Below are positions 13,001-23,894 of a stretch of DNA of 64,000 bases, one piece after another. Positions within the stretch are counted from its first letter, which is position 1. The number at the start of each line of letters is the position of its first letter. Below the pieces are notes generated by a model. That model saw nothing but the letters and a program-made list of their open reading frames with translations, was not told where the DNA came from and did no database searches. Both the position numbers and the translations under genes were made by a program. The DNA is taken from the NCBI GenBank assembly GCA_030549775.1, contig CM060175.1, forward strand, positions 81,042,245-81,106,244. The letters are read 5' to 3'. The DNA is from Tamarix chinensis (Eukaryota; Streptophyta; Magnoliopsida; Caryophyllales; Tamaricaceae).

Positions 13001-13755
13001 GCGATGGGAAGGAGCTCAATGGATATGGATCCTATGATGGAGACGGTTTCTTTTTTACTCGGAAAGCTAGCAAGTAGAGCAGTTGGAAGGGTTTATTAAG
13101 CATTTTCCCATAAGAAGAGGGAAGAAGGACACGTTTAGATGGGCTTTTGAGGATAATGGGTCGTTTTCAGTCAAATTGTTTTGTCAAGAAATGTATTAGA
13201 AGATTGACAGGGGCAGAACCTAGATCTTAGTTTCATATGGAGAATTTTAGCCCCTCAGAGGGTTGAACTTATTGTTTGGTTTGCGGTCCAATAGAGGATT
13301 AATACTAAAGATAGAGTAGTTAGAGTTTAAATTGTGGAGCCTTTGGAAATAGGGTGCCCATTTTGTAAGGTGGAAAGAGAATTGGTGGACCATGTGCTTC
13401 TTCATTGTATTATGGCGAGGAAGATTTGGTATGAAATTTGTGATTGGTTGGGTGTTGCATGGCTGATATCAGGCTCTATTGAAGAGCATGCTTATGCCTG
13501 GCTTGGTATAAAATGAATCGAGTTGAGGGGAGATATATGGCGTACAACTTTTTTTGCTATAATTGGAGCTTTATGAGAGTTTAGGAATAAAGCGGTGTTT
13601 GATAAATTCAAAGTGTGTGTTAGATGGTTTATCTTGCTTATTAAAGTTAGGATAAACTCCTAGATTAAAGTGAATAGGAGCGAGTTTTCTATAGAATTCA
13701 GGAAGTGGTGTATAATGTCCAAGCTTTCTTATAAGGCTAACTTGTATTGCTGATC
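10087..13755 (+). pseudogene. LINE-1 ORF2 (endonuclease/reverse transcriptase), decayed
   Basis: ORF2 starts at 10087 with the usual plant LINE opening (MGILS, stop, NIRGIG), followed by GLVETKH and, near 10495, MGNFNEVRS of the AP-endonuclease fold. The reverse transcriptase runs from about 11390 to 12570: LVTLIPK, FRPISLFGCIYK, AFIEGHSVLDG, KLDI(stop)KAYDS, GIQQGDPIS and the catalytic block QFADEIMIF at about 12133-12159. The expected FADD is FADE here, a change in a catalytic aspartate. A zf-RVT motif (CPFCK...DHVLLHC) lies at about 13350-13410. In-frame stops occur throughout (for example at 11823 and 12282). The element cannot make a working protein, but the domain order is complete. Confidence 0.9.
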
Positions 13756-13782
13756 TTGGTTATTATTTATATACCAAAAAAA

Positions 13783-14405
13783 TATGTGCATTTTTATGGT
13801 ACCAGTGTCTTAGTATGAATTCCTATCAATTAACCAAAAAAAGCGATAAAAATGCCTTCTACATTAAATAAAGAAAAAGTAGATTATCAAAGGCTAAAGT
13901 TAAATCTTATGAAGATGTTCTTAAGTTTTAGACTTTGATAATAATCTTAATCAGTATGATCAATTTTAGTTTTACAATAGGAATGAAAATTAAATTCTTA
14001 ATAAAAAAACTATTTTTGTTTTGTTTTAGGCCAAAACTTAGTTTTTGAATTGTTAGGGAAGCAAGGAGCTAGATTTTTTACATCAAGAACTCTCAAAACA
14101 ATTCATATGTACTTACATTTCACAAAATAATCCTAGACCCCATATGCACATAGTCCACTAACTAGTAAACCAAATAAATCTATGAACTAGTTTGTTTCAC
14201 TAGAGATAAGAAAAATGGATGGTACCCCTTCATTTGTTGTGGTTTTCTTACACAACTTAGAAAAGGAGTTTAAAGATAGGATTATATATGTGATTCCCTT
14301 AACACTTTCTTATTGAGTTTCTTAATTAAAAAAAATGCTAGTCATGGACCTGCAATCCCATCAAAAAATCATTCTAACTAAACCCATAATTTTTTTAAAA
14401 AGGCA
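13783..14405 (-). repeat. Trx-bearing repeat unit, copy A, right part
   Basis: After the LINE's right target duplication the sequence matches copy 2 at 37160-37735: TTCCTATCAATTAAC, a long match around GATTATCAAAGGC, then AAACCCATAATT. The match fades after about 14405, which may mark the right edge of the unit. Confidence 0.75.
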
Positions 14406-16015
14406 ATCACAAAGAATATCACTCATTTTCGGACTTTAGGAGTGGCATCGCGAGCACTTAATTCCTGCTTCCAAAAATTCTTGTTGCCCCAACGGTAATT
14501 AATATTTAATAACTAGAAAGTAAAAAAAGAAAAGAAAAAAGAAGAGATCAAAACCATGGCAAATGAAATAGCAACAAGAATATATAAGAAAACCACGTAA
14601 CCCTAGAGACATCATATTAGACTTCTGAACTATCAAAAGAACAGAAAACTTCAAATTTATGAGGTAGCAGATTCTTCATTTTAGTTTCCAGCAAAGAAAT
14701 TTATATGAAATGCATATTTGAAAATTGTAACAAGCTTTGGCTCAATTCAAAATCCTTGAGGAGATAGTAATAATTACGACACAAATAACCACATAATCAT
14801 CGATTAAATAGAAAAGCAAATAGAAATCGATTGTTCAGACTTGATCAATATTGATATTTATACATGCTAAGACAATTTAATTTGAAGAGGACAAGGATTA
14901 AATGCATGGAAATAGAAGGAGAGCTAACTTATTACCAACTTATTCTTGCCTTCCTCAAGTTTCTTAGCCTAGTCGGCTTGGTCATTGCATGAAACCACAT
15001 ATGTCTGCTGTGAGCCCTCAACCATACTTACCCTCCAGCCCCAGTAGTCTGTTATGGTTGATTTCTATCTTGCAATAATAATTTTGAAGAAAAAACTTAG
15101 CGACTCGAATGATGAAAAAACCGTAGGCGCACTTCTGCTATTTATAAAACAACCGACGCTTGTGTTAAGGGAGGGCTTGGAGTACAAACCAAGCTTTGTA
15201 AGCATATATATATTTATATATATTTTATACCGACTTAAATAATTTTGACTCTTTATATAAAAAATTATGGACAATAACAACAGTGTTTTTAATCTTACTC
15301 CAAAAATGACCGTAAATGTCAAATTGAAAAAAAATATTGTTTGGGTTCTTTGTACTAACGTGTTCCCCGTATCTTGTCGATACATCAAAGTACTTACCTT
15401 CTTCATTGCATATGTGTAAATATAATGGGTATTTACCATCCCATCTCTTCTACCATTGCTAGCGAGTGGCTTATTATTAGCGATAAAAAATTTGAACTAT
15501 ATTTTTTTATTAATAAATCATAATTTAATTTTTTTTAATTAACAATTTTTATAAATCTATGAGTTTATGTTATACAAAAAATACACCATTGCTTGAAATG
15601 ATTAACTAAACTTTTACGCACACATGACCTAATTAGAGCATCCCTTCTCTATTTTCAAAGGGGCTTAGGACCTGCTAAACTTTTGATTGAAAAAGTTGTT
15701 GATGTTGGATGGTACACTTTACGGTTTACTATTTTATTATATTTAAAATAAAAATTACTAATATTAATAAATTTTCTAAAATCTCATGGTCAGAAAGGTG
15801 TTGTTTATAATCAAAATGATCCCCAAATATGGACTTATGTTGAGTTCTTTAAACGCACTTTTAGTTTTTGGTTAGTGGTGAAGTGATAATGTGAACCCTT
15901 ATTATTATTGTCATAAGAGTATTCACATGAGCACGAATCAACTATTAATTCTCTAAGTAAATTACATATCAGGTCATTTTCCATTCACGTTAACAATTAT
16001 TTATTGCGTAATATT
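14406..16015. other. unassigned spacer between copy A and LINE-3
   Basis: AT-rich sequence with no transposon domain. One coding-like scrap on the minus strand (14936-15053) is listed separately. A small open frame on the plus strand at 15054-15242 has no recognisable family. Confidence 0.4.
14936..15053 (-). pseudogene. possible exon remnant, family not recognised
   Basis: On the minus strand one frame has a composition unlike the flanking AT-rich DNA. It contains YWGWRVSMVEGSQQTYVVSC and AKKLEEGKNK, broken by one TAG between them, and ends next to a possible donor (AAG|TTGGTAAT, weak). I do not recognise the family. It may be a leftover exon of a host gene or chance. Confidence 0.25.
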
Positions 16016-16049
16016 TTATTTGGAAAGTGATTTTTATTACTTCCAAATG

Positions 16050-19000
16050 AAAGATGAGAAGTATAAACTAAACAAGGCAAGACAGTTAGGGAAATCAACC
16101 TAACTCATCTACATAACTTATAAGTTTCCAAAAGGACTTACTATCTTGAAAAGTAGCAAAATGACTAGCTAACTCACTAATAATATGATTTATAATATAA
16201 TAGCTAGACTAGGACTTATATCTAAAAATAAGATCATTTTGTTCATTCCATACATGGTAAATGGTAGAAGCAAGGAGGGCACAAATCGTTTGTTTTCTTA
16301 TCTTAGGACCCCAACCACCATGAATTGTCCACCTCTGCAAGTCATGCCAATCAGTAATATGTTGTATGCATCTCAGTTTTTTATGCATTGAAATCCAAGT
16401 CTTAGTTGTGTGTGGGTAAGCAGAGATAAGATGGGAGTATAATATCTACCTCTTCTCTATCAAGGACACGTGTATTAGATTAGATAATTCCATAGTCAAA
16501 TAGCTTGTCCTTAGTTTGGAGGCGATCCATAATTGCAAGCTAAAAGATGAACTGATATCTAGGTAGGGAGAGTGGGTTGCAAACATCTACACACCAAGGA
16601 AACTTTGTTGCCTTAGGTTGAATATTGTCATAAGCCTTGGAGATAATGAATCTATTTCTCATGGAAAATTTTTGAAGGCCAGTAGCAGTGGTGAATAAGT
16701 TTTGGAACAAGGGCCTGAGCTACAGAATTTTCCTATGGATCCAAGAGTAGGTGCTCGATATATTCATAGTAGTTTTCCCATAGCAGTAGTATTCCACCAC
16801 TTAACATTAGGGAATCCTAAACCTCCTTCTGACTCGGGTTTACACACTTTATTCTAGGAGATTAGAGATTTTTTAGTTATCTCTTACCATAAGTAGCTTC
16901 TGTAGATGGCATTAATCTCATCAATATATGACATGTTGAGGGAGTGGAAATACTAAGCACCAATAGGTTTGAAGACTCATTAACACTGACTTGATAAGTT
17001 GCATTCTTCATGCATAATTGAGGAGAGAAGCTGCCGAGTCCTAATTGTTGCCGTATATTTCTCAATGAAGGCTCTATAGCAATGAATACATGTATACTTA
17101 CCATCAAGAGTGACTCCAAGGTAAGTGAAAGGGAGACAGACTTTAGGGATTTGGAAAATAGAAAATACCTCTCCTTTGAGTTGGTTACTAATAGACCCTC
17201 CGTAGTAGATGGAACTTTTAGTTGTGTTGATACGAAAACCAAAAAAGGAGGAGAAGGTCTAGAATACATCAAAAATAGTAGTAATGGAGGACTAGTATCC
17301 TTTACAAAAGAACAAGAGCTCATCTACAATCATGAAGTTTAGGAGTTGAATTTTTTTTTGTATTTAGGATGGGAAGTAAAATTGGGATTAGTCCAGAGAC
17401 GTAGTAGCAATCTATTCAAAAAATTTATGATTAAGACAAAGAGAGCGAGGGAGCATGGGCCCCCTTGTCTTAATCCTTTTTTTGTTGGGAAGGGATGGTG
17501 AAGAACTCCATTAAACATGATGGAAAAACTTATAGTGGTGACACACTGGATATTAATCTTCACAAAAGGAATAGGAAAATGAAGAGAACACATAATATGT
17601 TCAAGAAAATTCCATATCGCAATACCAAAAGCCTTCCTCATATCTACTTTGATCATACATCTAGGAGATAAATGTTGTTCAGAATAACCTTTGACAAGAT
17701 TAGTTTCCAAAAGTATGTTGTATCTAATACTTCTGCCTTTAACAAATACGGATTAGGCATCACTCACTAGAAGTTGTAGAATAGGTTGGATTCTAGTGGT
17801 TAGGATATTTGAAATAATTTTTTAGAGGGTGTTGTGCCAAGCAATATGCCTATATTCACTTGGTTTGGTAGCATTTGAGACTTTAGGGGTCAAGTTGAGA
17901 TAGGTGATATTGAGGCTATGAGGAAATTTTTCAGATCTAAAGAACTCATAAAATACTTTCCACCTATCATCACCTAAAAGATCCCATCATCTCTTTAATA
18001 AATAGGCATTGAAACCATATGGTCCTGGGGTCTTATCATTCCTCATAGAGAAGACTATAATTTTCACTTCCTATTTAGAGATATGTGTAAGCAATGTGTG
18101 ATGATAAGCCTCGTTAACAAGCTGACCTTTGGTAATGATTTTTTTTATTGTGTCTCTTTCCAGATGAGTAGGTTGGTGAGTATTTTCACCCAGGAGTTTA
18201 AGATAAAACTCAGAGAAGACCCCAAAAATACCATATTGATATGTGTCCACAATTCCCTGATCATCATTTATTGAGTGGACTTGATTTGCATGCTTTCTTT
18301 CTTTATCCACAACATGAAAATATCCGGTATTAGAATCCCCAAGTTTAAGCTAGGTAACCTTAGATTTATGTTGAAAGAAAATGTCATCACATTTAGATAA
18401 ATGTGAAAGTTTTTGAGATAGGATAATTTCTTGTTGCTATAGATTGTCATATAAAGGGTGATGAGTTAAAAGCTATTGAATTTGAAATAGTTCTTATCTT
18501 GCATTAGCAACTATGTCATTATTTCCACCAAATTTAGTTTTATTCAATGCCTTTAGAGATCCCTTGAGGATTCTTTGTTTATACATAATATGGTATAAAG
18601 GAGTTCTAGAAACATGGGAAGACCAACTTTTCTTCACAATTTGATCATATTGTAAAACCTAAAGGGTTTATTACATCTAGAAGAGAGTGGAGCAATGATC
18701 ATAATGATAAACGAGTGATCTGAAATACATGGGACTTGAAAATGTGTTGTAGATCCTCCAAAATGATCAAACCAACATTAATTTCCTAGGGATCTATCTA
18801 ATTTGCATAAAATTTTATCAGAACCTAACTGCTTATTACACCAAGTATAGAATTGGCTTGTGAATCTCAAGTTTGTGAGCTGAAGATGTGAGATACATGC
18901 ATTAAAGTCTATGACATCCTAATCGTTAAGGTTACCTCCCTGAAGTTTCTCTTGACTGTTCAAGACAACATTAAAGTCCCCTAAAATGAGTTGTGGTGAT

Positions 19001-20076
19001 GAAAATGATGCAGTTGTTTGTATCATACAATGCCATAAAGTTTTCCTATTGATGCCATGGTTATGGGTAAGGCTGTTCATGTTAACCGATATCCATTTAT
19101 CTGATTCGATATTTAAAGTGATAAAATCTAAAAAAATAAATAACTGAGTGAAATTTTTTTAAATCAAATATCCAATACAGTCAATGAAAAGTCAAACAAA
19201 TTAGATATCTGATTTGACAAATATATATAATATCCGATGTGAAGAAAATTTTTTTGTATATTTTTTATAATTTTTTTTATTTTATATAAAATTATATATA
19301 AATAAATTTAGATATGTGTGCGTGTGTATATATAATTTTTGCTTATTTGATCAAGTATTTGAGCTCAAGTTTTATTTAGTTGAAATTATATTTTTGATAT
19401 AATTCATTTTTAGATATGGTAGAATACAATTAAATCTTGTGATGCAGTAGCTTTAATTTTAGTTTTAACATTAGATACTTGTTGAGAAAGTCGAATATTT
19501 ATTGGGCGGATTTGATATTTGCTCAGCAGATTGGATAATATCAAATATAGTTGTGATTTGGTGGTTTTTTTATATTTAAAATTTTATTCAAATAATATGG
19601 GTAATATTTGATATCCGATGTCCCGGATATTTGAAGTTTCAAATCAATTATCAAATATCATTTTTAGATATCCAAAATTTTTGATATCTAACAATAGGAT
19701 GTTTGAAATATTAGATATTTAAATTGTGAACAACCCTAGTTATGGACATAGATAAAGGTTGCATAAAACTAAAAAATACCAGTTAGATCTTTCACTTTAA
19801 TAAGAATGCCTTGATATATAGGGGATAATTCATCAATAAGGTAGGAATTAAGATCCCAATCAACCTATACTCTACCACTGTAGTGAGAAGAGTAATTATG
19901 AATCCAATGCTAGTTTAGCATAGCTTTTTGCAAATGTTCCCAACATTGCCTTGTTTTATTCTAGTTTCAATGTGACCGACAAGATGAATTTTATTAGTCC
20001 TACACCAGCACACTCACACTTCCTTCTGTTTTAGGGGATTATTAAGTCCCCTCACATTCCAATATCTTGTTATCAT
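16050..20076 (-). pseudogene. LINE-3 ORF2 (endonuclease/reverse transcriptase), decayed
   Basis: The ATG at 20076-20074 opens MITRYWNVRGLNNPLKQKEV, the standard start of plant LINE ORF2 endonucleases. Further on, the open frame at 18310-18071 corresponds to the linker before the polymerase. The frame at 17710-17339 holds the palm: SPRCMIKVDMRKAFG (normally ...KAFD), FNGVLHHPF and KKGLRQGGPCSLALFV (GDP changed to GGP). The frame at 17323-16877 continues toward the thumb. The downstream part, to about 16050, is recognisable only as fragments with stops, including a region like the last conserved block of plant LINE ORF2 (WNEQ near 16250). The many stops and changed catalytic residues mark it as dead. 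Confidence 0.75.
19060..19746. mobile_element. hAT-type MITE in LINE-3 ORF2
   Basis: The element spans 19068-19738 (671 bp). It starts TAAGGCTGTTCA and ends TGAACAACCCTA, a terminal inverted repeat with one mismatch. Flanking 8 bp are GTTATGGG (19060-19067) and GTTATGGA (19739-19746), a hAT-size duplication with one difference. Inside, many short GATATTTGATATCCGAT-like motifs occur in both directions, and there is no transposase frame. It sits in the endonuclease part of the LINE, so it is younger than that insertion. Confidence 0.85.
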
Positions 20077-20422
20077 GATAACAATATATGGAAGTCAAGC
20101 AAGTAGTGAAATACTTTAGAACCTCTAGTTACTATTTTCCATCCATCTTGAACGGGGAATTCATCCACATCTATGAGGGATAATTCAAGGTGTTGCTGAT
20201 AATCAAAGGAGTCTGTGTCCTGGTTACTTATGGTAGTAACAGGTCTACAAGGGTAGTCAAGTTTAAGGGTGAAGCATCATGTGTGTAGATAGTCGGTGGT
20301 CTCTCTGGTTCAACTACATTCTCTATTGCTAGGGGGCATGCTGAGATGAACGTCTATTATTAACAACCACCCACTGGGTTTACTCTTCTTAGCTCCATAT
20401 TTTTGTGCTTTCAAAGGGAAAA

Positions 20423-20698
20423 TGTAATACCCTAATTTGAGCGGACTGTTATAAGGATTGATTTGACTACTTATATCAACATATTATAATATCATTTTGG
20501 TGATTCCGTCCTAAGAACTCCATAGTTGAGCGTGTTGGTCATAGGGTAATTTTTAGGATAGGTAACCCTCTTGGGAAGTTTCAGAAAATTTCTTAAAATT
20601 TTTTTGGAAGTGCGTGAGTGACGATAATGCGTGCTGAAAGGACTCCTATTGATCTATGGGGCTAGTCGATTGATCTGAGAGTACTTCAAGGTATTCCA
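20423..20698 (+). mobile_element. Cassandra-type TRIM solo LTR with 5S rRNA-like core
   Basis: The stretch begins TGTAATACCCTAATTTGAGC, as expected for an LTR start, and contains a sequence clearly derived from plant 5S rRNA. After it come segments (GTGCGTGAGTGA, GAAAGGACTCCTATTGATCT, GATCTGAGAG) that I recall as typical of the 3' part of Cassandra LTRs. The proposed end GTATTCCA gives about 276 bp, within the usual size of Cassandra LTRs. No primer-binding site follows, so it looks like a solo LTR. The target duplication is not clear: GAAAA before the start reappears at 20584-20588 inside the element. Confidence 0.75.
20495..20583 (+). other. 5S rRNA-derived segment inside LTR
   Basis: From TGATTCCGTC through AAGAACTCCATAGTTGAGCG to CTTGGGAAGTTT the order and spacing follow the 3' two-thirds of plant 5S rRNA. 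The counterparts of the internal RNA polymerase III promoter are visible: box A as AGTTGAGCGTGT (20524-20535) and box C as GGATAGGTAACCCTCTTGGG (from 20556). Both differ from the functional gene at a few positions. In Cassandra elements this 5S-like part is thought to drive or mimic pol III transcription. Here it is a decayed copy, not a 5S gene. Confidence 0.85.
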
Positions 20699-20699
20699 T

Positions 20700-21670
20700 T
20701 CTTATGATCATTATTGTGACAATTAGAACAATATGATGGCTTCCATTCAAAGAAAATTGGTTGGTCCATGATCACACAAGCATGTCTCTTAATTAGAATG
20801 GAAGAAGGGAATGGTTGGTGGGTACTATCTCAACCAAGACTCTAGTAAAGGAAATTATTTCTTTAGAGGAGGTAATGGGATCCATACAAATAGGTTTACT
20901 AACACTACTACAGATCCGACTGAGTGAGTTAGTGCTGCATATAGAAAGAGGGAGATGAGGTAATTTGATGAATAGAGGTAGGAATTGGAATTCTTCTCTA
21001 CTGAAGGAAAAATCTAGATGCCATTACTTGAGGAATAGAGGCTTTACATTTATAGACCAATAGCCAACCTACAGTATTGCCATACATTCTTCTTCTTTAT
21101 CAAACACAAATAGCACATATCCATTCTCATGTATCATAATGAGAGGGGGAAGACATAGGACTAATTTACCTTAACAAAATTCTCCAATTGGTAGAAAGAT
21201 GGTTGGTATCTACAAATCAATCTCATAAGAGAGTATTTCCAAGCTAATGATTCATTATGTATGTCTTCAGCAGAAATTTCTACAATGGGTTTCCCATCCA
21301 CCATTGAAGGTGGGGAATAATCAAACATTGATTAGGTGATCTGGCCTTGTTTTGTTGAAGCAATATCACTCTATGTCATTAGGGGATTTAAAACTGGTGT
21401 AATTGCTACAACTTCTACCAAATTCAATGGCACAAATTATAGAGTAGATTTTGGTGTTAGATGATCAATTTTTGGCATTGGTTGTGTAGTTTCTAGGATA
21501 AATTTGGTTGAGACAACATTATGATCAATATCCTCACAATCCAAGACATTGTTGGCGAGTTGCAGTGGTGCTGGCTGCTTCCTTGGTGTGATCTTTTTCT
21601 TCTTGCCCATTAATGGGCAAGCAACGTGTAAGAGTTCGAACCCTATAGCGCCTTCCTTCCATAGGCCCAA
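20700..21670 (-). pseudogene. LINE-3 ORF1 (DUF4283-like), decayed
   Basis: The minus-strand frame starting near 21670 has a basic stretch (MGKKKKITPRKQ). Further on it has pieces resembling the DUF4283 domain found in ORF1 of plant LINEs: a W.YSLM block, a CAICV block, then KPLFLKQWHLDF- and LPLFIKLPHLPL-like pieces spread over shifted frames. Several stops and frame changes separate them. No zinc knuckle is preserved; the Cassandra-type LTR begins at about where one would be expected. Confidence 0.5.
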
Positions 21671-23847
21671 TTTTAATCGATATTATCCTTTAATTTTTTT
21701 ACCTTAAAATAAACTCATTGTCTTGTTTTGCATAAAATTAACAGGCTAGTTTATTTATAGGTTCATTTTCCTCTATGACCAATCATGCTACAACACCCAT
21801 TTTTTTTATATTATGTATGTTCAAACATAACAAAGTTATTTCTAGTCTTACAAATTTTACAAGAGAGATATTTTTACATCCACAAATCTTATTGTTTCTT
21901 TTAGCATGAGTTAGAGAGATTTTTCCTCAAGTGGTGTATAAGTTCTTGTTATTGCTGCCCTTAGGATGATAGAAACTTGATTTTATGCCAATTGAAGAAT
22001 CATTAACCAATCCAAAAGATATATTCAATGTAGAATGATTTTTTACCCTAATAAAAGGCTACCCATACCAAATGGTCTATAAATAGTCAACTGGTTTACC
22101 CGAACCAATCAATCAGTTTAAAGAAAAGTAGGATTTGGTTGATTCAAACCAATATACTATCGATCAAAATTGATTGGACTTGTTAGTGCAACTGATCGAT
22201 TGGTTGGGCCAGCCCGATCAGTTAATTCAACTAATTTGTGTGATTTATTTCCTTTTAGTTTGGTTATGCTTTGGGGCTATACTTCGGATTGTCTTATAAA
22301 TTTTAATGGGATAAAATACAGAATTTATCATGGATTAATGGCCTAATGAAAGGATGAAATGGATCATAATGGATGACCTACACTATGAGTATTATAAAGG
22401 CTACATGGGCATTCCACTTATGAAACGTTATGGTTTCAAAAAAAGAGTAATGAAGTACAACTTGAGCTTGAGCAAAATAACATGATGGGCTTGAATAATA
22501 TTAGACTAGGATAAATGAAATCCCCATATGACTGGAAAATAGAAAGGATTAATATGGAAGAAACATGTTATTGCCTTGCTTGTTCTTGTATGGGCCTTGT
22601 GTGATCATTTATCCTCATGATTAATATACTAACTAGGTAAAGCAAAAGACAATTAAGTTGTGTATAGGTCCGGGTCACTAGATCCTCAATTAACTACCAG
22701 GGGTTAGTTTTCCTTTGGGAATTTATTGGTGCTTTCAAGAGGGATCCTTAGAGGTCTAGATATCTTACCGACTATAGATATTGATGATATAATAGGTATA
22801 TCAATACTAAAGGGTATGGTTATCTAGGTGGTTGTCTTTGGTTTAGACTTTCATATTGGTTGGCTTCAGTTTGGACTTATGTTAATTCTAGAGATTGGCT
22901 TCGTCTTAGACTTATGTCCTCTTTGGTGATTTGGTTCCTACCTAGAATTTGTGTCCCTTATTTGGATAGGTTTCTATGGTATGTGAGACTATGGGGTGAT
23001 GCACAGTCCATCACTCGATGATATGATCTGTATAATAAGTAAATGGATGATAAAACCTGATTAATGAATAAATGGAATGATAAATAATTGAATATTGTTG
23101 GTGAAAAGGTTTGAATGACCAAAAGGGATAAAATCTAGTTTATACACTTCGATAATGGCTTAAATGCCTAACTGGTTATTGATTGAAATGTTTGTTCAGA
23201 TATTGACATATCTCAATATATGGATAAGAAAATAGTATAATTTAAAGAATTGAACAATTAGAAATAAACCCTAGTATTTGCTAGGATTACTATGTTTAGT
23301 ACATATGTGAATACATATGGGTTAATAAGCATGAAATATCTTGAGTTGTCTGAGTTATGCATGATAGTATACTCTGATGCACTATTACCTTCACACATAT
23401 GAAATTAGTATGTCACATGTTAAGCAACATATTTATATACAATAAAATTTGCATAGTTGTGTTTCCATTGAGGGAGAAACTTGGCTTACTTCGTACGTAG
23501 CATATTGTTATACCCGTTTGATCGGTCAACTGTTTATTCTTATGATTAGAGATTCATATGTAGGTTTTAGGGATAGAAAGTAGTGTGTCTACCTCAATTT
23601 AGGTTTGGGGCTTGAGAGAGTGGACATCTAAAGATTTTTGTGGGGTTTGCGGTGGATCCTGGTTTTGGTTTAAAGGTCACACTCTAATTTCATTTTAATG
23701 TAGTCTCGTACTCTTAACTATTTATATTTTTTTTATTCATTTGATTGGGGTCCGTTGAGGTCTTTTGATGTAAATAATCTTTTAAATGTTATGCACCTTA
23801 AATTTGTGCACTCTATTGTTTTAAATTGGATGGTTGGTTTTAGCCTT

Positions 23848-23894
23848 GTATCTAATATGAGGTAGGTGGCGGATGTCTATCTCGTGTTAGGTAC
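23848..23894. repeat. 18 bp inverted repeat (hairpin), shared motif
   Basis: The arms GTATCTAATATGAGGTAG (23848-23865) and CTATCTCGTGTTAGGTAC (23877-23894) surround an 11 bp loop. All four imperfect positions would be G-U pairs in RNA. Diverged relatives occur at 6188-6230, 43963-44013, 60045-60085 and 62369-62412. Confidence 0.75.

Larger units (their letters stand above)
8080..13782 (+). mobile_element. L1-type LINE (LINE-1), near full length, inactive
   Basis: A 5.7 kb non-LTR retrotransposon with plant L1 layout: ORF1 with an RNA-recognition domain, then ORF2 with an AP-type endonuclease, reverse transcriptase and C-terminal zf-RVT motif. It ends in a short A-rich tail (TACCAAAAAAA) and is flanked by a 17 bp target duplication, typical of target-primed reverse transcription. 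Both ORFs contain many in-frame stops. It inserted into Trx unit A, which continues from 13783. Confidence 0.9.
16016..21700 (-). mobile_element. L1-type LINE (LINE-3), minus strand, decayed
   Basis: Read on the minus strand, this is a second LINE family: ORF1 (about 21670-20700), ORF2 endonuclease from 20076, reverse transcriptase around 18060-17340 and a tail near 16050. Its reverse transcriptase motifs (KVDMRKAFG, GLRQGGP) differ from those of LINE-1 and LINE-2, so it is a separate lineage. It is interrupted by a hAT-type MITE at 19068-19738 and a Cassandra-type LTR at 20423-20698. The ends are approximate; I could not find a clean target duplication. Confidence 0.75.

Noticed and set aside
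20495..20583. Genuine 5S rRNA gene
   Set aside because: The first third is missing, promoter boxes have changes, and LTR sequence surrounds it.
20418..20588. GAAAA duplication as the target site of the Cassandra LTR (element 20423-20583)
   Set aside because: That end would fall right after the 5S-like part, while typical Cassandra LTR sequence clearly continues to about 20698.
22727..22750. TTGGTGCTTTCAAGAGGGATCC as a primer-binding site of another LTR element
   Set aside because: I could not find an LTR end just before it or any coding region after it.
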